From JBFMDH01 sp044868105 (lineage in GTDB: Bacteria > Acidobacteriota > Blastocatellia > UBA7656): 6,830 nucleotides of DNA. Below the pieces are notes generated by a model. The model ran no database searches, had not been told where the DNA came from, and saw only the letters and a list, made by a program, of their open reading frames with translations. The DNA lies in assembly GCA_044868105.1 (NCBI GenBank), contig JBIOWC010000080.1, forward strand, positions 1-6,830, read 5' to 3'. Positions 6,085 through 6,830 of this stretch are shown here, one piece after another. Both the position numbers and the translations under genes were made by a program. Position 1 is the stretch's first letter; the number at the start of each line of letters is the position of its first letter.

Positions 6085-6098
6085 TGCAAAAAAGATGA
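6084..6098 (+). other. Four-codon minicistron linking two genes (TAATG...ATGA)
   Basis: The stop TAA of the exported-protein gene overlaps an ATG (6084-6086). That ATG opens the frame Met-Gln-Lys-Arg and stops at TGA (6096-6098), which in turn overlaps the ywbE ATG (6095-6097). The ywbE start has only an A-rich, weak Shine-Dalgarno, so terminating ribosomes could be handed on through this short frame. The overlaps are seen; the function is inferred. Confidence 0.35.
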
Positions 6099-6310
6099 GC
6101 AAAAACCGAAAAGATGTAAAACCCGGACTTGAAGTCAACATTGTTTTGAAACAAGACCAACGCAGTGGCAAAACCACACGCGGCGTGGTCAAAGATATTT
6201 TGACCAAATCTGCTTTTCACCCGCACGGCATTAAGGTGCGCCTTGCAAGCGGTGAAGTCGGCAGAGTCAAAGAGATTGTTGATGATCGTTCAAAACCACC
6301 AAACGACTGA
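6095..6310 (+). CDS. ywbE: YwbE family protein (DUF2196)
   Basis: 71 residues, close to the usual length of this small conserved cytoplasmic family. The diagnostic run is nearly complete: NRKDVKPGLEVNIVLKQDQR (4-23), SGKTTRGVVKDILTKS (24-39), FHPHGIKVRL (41-50) and GEVGRVKEI (53-61). The sequence looks like a small all-beta protein with a strongly basic surface, which would suit nucleic-acid binding, but the family has no established function that I know of. I chose the ATG at 6095 because the conserved part starts there. An in-frame GTG at 6017 would add 26 residues that overlap the preceding gene out of frame and match nothing in the family. It is cotranscribed with the unrecognised exported protein. 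A tail of about ten polar residues (DDRSKPPND) follows the conserved part. Confidence 0.9.
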   Translation: MSKNRKDVKPGLEVNIVLKQDQRSGKTTRGVVKDILTKSAFHPHGIKVRLASGEVGRVKEIVDDRSKPPND

Positions 6311-6445
6311 GTAAAATCGCGTTTATGGAACCGGCGCGGCGCTGATGGTGTCGCACCGCGCATCGCTATATAAAAAACAACGGGCACCGTCAAGATGCCC
6401 GTCGTCTCTGAATAATCAGCCAAAAAGTTTGAAAAATCGTCTGTT
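6311..6445. other. Intergenic region between convergent genes
   Basis: 135 bases between the ywbE stop and the oxidoreductase stop. It contains the minus-strand terminator (6370-6402) and a second GC-rich inverted repeat, GCGCGG (6334-6339) with CCGCGC (6356-6361), with a 16-base loop and no T-run. No gene is evident. Confidence 0.6.
6370..6402 (-). terminator. Intrinsic terminator of the Gfo/Idh/MocA oxidoreductase gene
   Basis: Read on the minus strand, ACGGGCA and TGCCCGT form a perfect 7-bp stem around the 9-base loop TCTTGACGG, followed at once by TGTTTTTTAT. This is a classic rho-independent terminator, about 43 bases after the oxidoreductase stop. On the plus strand no T-run follows the stem, so it should not stop ywbE transcripts in the usual way. 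Confidence 0.8.
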
Positions 6446-6830
6446 TTACAAGCTCCAGCCTTTGCGATATTCGCGCTGTAGAAATTCATTGGCTTCCGGT
6501 ATGTTCGTCACTTTTCCGGCTTCTCCGTCAAAGTAAATCCGTTTGCCCTGGCCGGTGCGCAGCGCCACGATGCCAAGCAACATGGTTTCCGTAAGCGGTC
6601 CCGCATAATCAAATGGCGTAGAGGCTTTGCCCTGCCCTTTGGCGGCTTTTGACCAGTTGAGTTTGTGCAGCGCGTCTTTGCGTTCATTGACGTCAACGCG
6701 CTCGTAACGTTTCGGTACTTTGAGCGCCGCTTCCATCAAGGATTCAGGATAAAGTTTCGGATTCTTGCCGTAAGTCTCGTGCATCAGAATGCCTTTTTCG
6801 CCGACGAAGATCACGCCGCCACCGCGTTCG
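6446..6830 (-). CDS. Gfo/Idh/MocA family oxidoreductase, C-terminal part (truncated by window edge)
   Basis: 127 C-terminal residues are visible and the frame stays open to the right edge. The visible part begins ERGGGVIFVGEKGILMHETYG, a strand-turn typical of the C-terminal domain of this family. It continues with a variable loop (LYPESLMEAALKVPKRYER), then FDYAGPLTETMLLGIVALRTGQGKRIYFD, TNIPEANEFLQREYRKGW, and stops. The 'FDYAGPLTE...LLG..A.RTG' and 'EANEFLQREYRKGW' endings are characteristic of the exported, sugar-related Gfo/Idh/MocA proteins common in Planctomycetes and Acidobacteriota. The NAD(P)-binding Rossmann domain and catalytic Lys lie outside the window, so substrate and activity cannot be judged. 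A GTG at 6814 is an internal codon, not the start. The gene converges on ywbE and has its own terminator. Confidence 0.9.
   Translation of the reverse strand, partial: ERGGGVIFVGEKGILMHETYGKNPKLYPESLMEAALKVPKRYERVDVNERKDALHKLNWSKAAKGQGKASTPFDYAGPLTETMLLGIVALRTGQGKRIYFDGEAGKVTNIPEANEFLQREYRKGWSL

Noticed and set aside
6017..6094. GTG-started N-terminal extension of ywbE
   Set aside because: The extra 26 residues overlap the end of the preceding gene in another frame and do not belong to the YwbE family, whose conserved part starts at the ATG at 6095.
6334..6361. GC-rich inverted repeat after ywbE as a plus-strand terminator
   Set aside because: The 6-bp stem has a 16-base loop and is followed by ATCGCTATATAAAAAA, not a T-run.

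Overview
The window (about half G+C) looks like a chromosomal segment of an environmental bacterium. The mix of families is one often seen together in Acidobacteriota of the Blastocatellia type: a PQQ-like beta-propeller with an N-terminal 'WxQWRG-NRNG' motif, an IRBP-type S41 peptidase, a lumazine-binding-like secreted protein, a LytS/LytTR two-component pair, YwbE, and a Gfo/Idh/MocA oxidoreductase with a 'FDYAGPLTE' C-terminus. The phylum is inferred from this gene style; no rRNA or marker gene is present. No tRNA, CRISPR array, insertion sequence or phage gene was seen.

Layout. At the left edge (1-66) is the end of something unresolved. Positions 80-3189 (minus strand, transcribed right to left) hold three genes for exported proteins: a lumazine-binding/NTF2-like protein, an S41 peptidase 10 nt after it, and a PQQ-like beta-propeller 37 nt further on. 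Each has a signal peptide and a clear Shine-Dalgarno sequence, so this is a likely operon. A 148-nt gap holds a 16-nt near-palindrome close to a possible promoter. Positions 3338-5235 (minus) encode a sensor histidine kinase and its LytTR response regulator, overlapping by 4 nt (ATGA). A 357-nt divergent intergenic region follows. It contains a good sigma70-type promoter firing to the right, a strong 8-bp hairpin just upstream of it, and several short repeats.

Positions 5593-6310 (plus) hold an unrecognised exported protein starting at TTG, followed 10 nt later by a YwbE-family (DUF2196) small protein. A 4-codon minicistron may link their translation. At the right edge (6446-6830, minus) is the C-terminal end of a Gfo/Idh/MocA oxidoreductase with its own intrinsic terminator, facing ywbE.

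How it fits together. The LytS-like kinase senses a membrane or extracellular signal and passes phosphate to the LytTR regulator. The nearest candidate targets are its own divergent intergenic region, the exported-protein/ywbE pair, and the three-gene exported cluster downstream. This regulatory link is inferred from position only. The families are mostly familiar. The least described elements are the 163-residue exported protein, the control region in front of it, and its coupling to YwbE.
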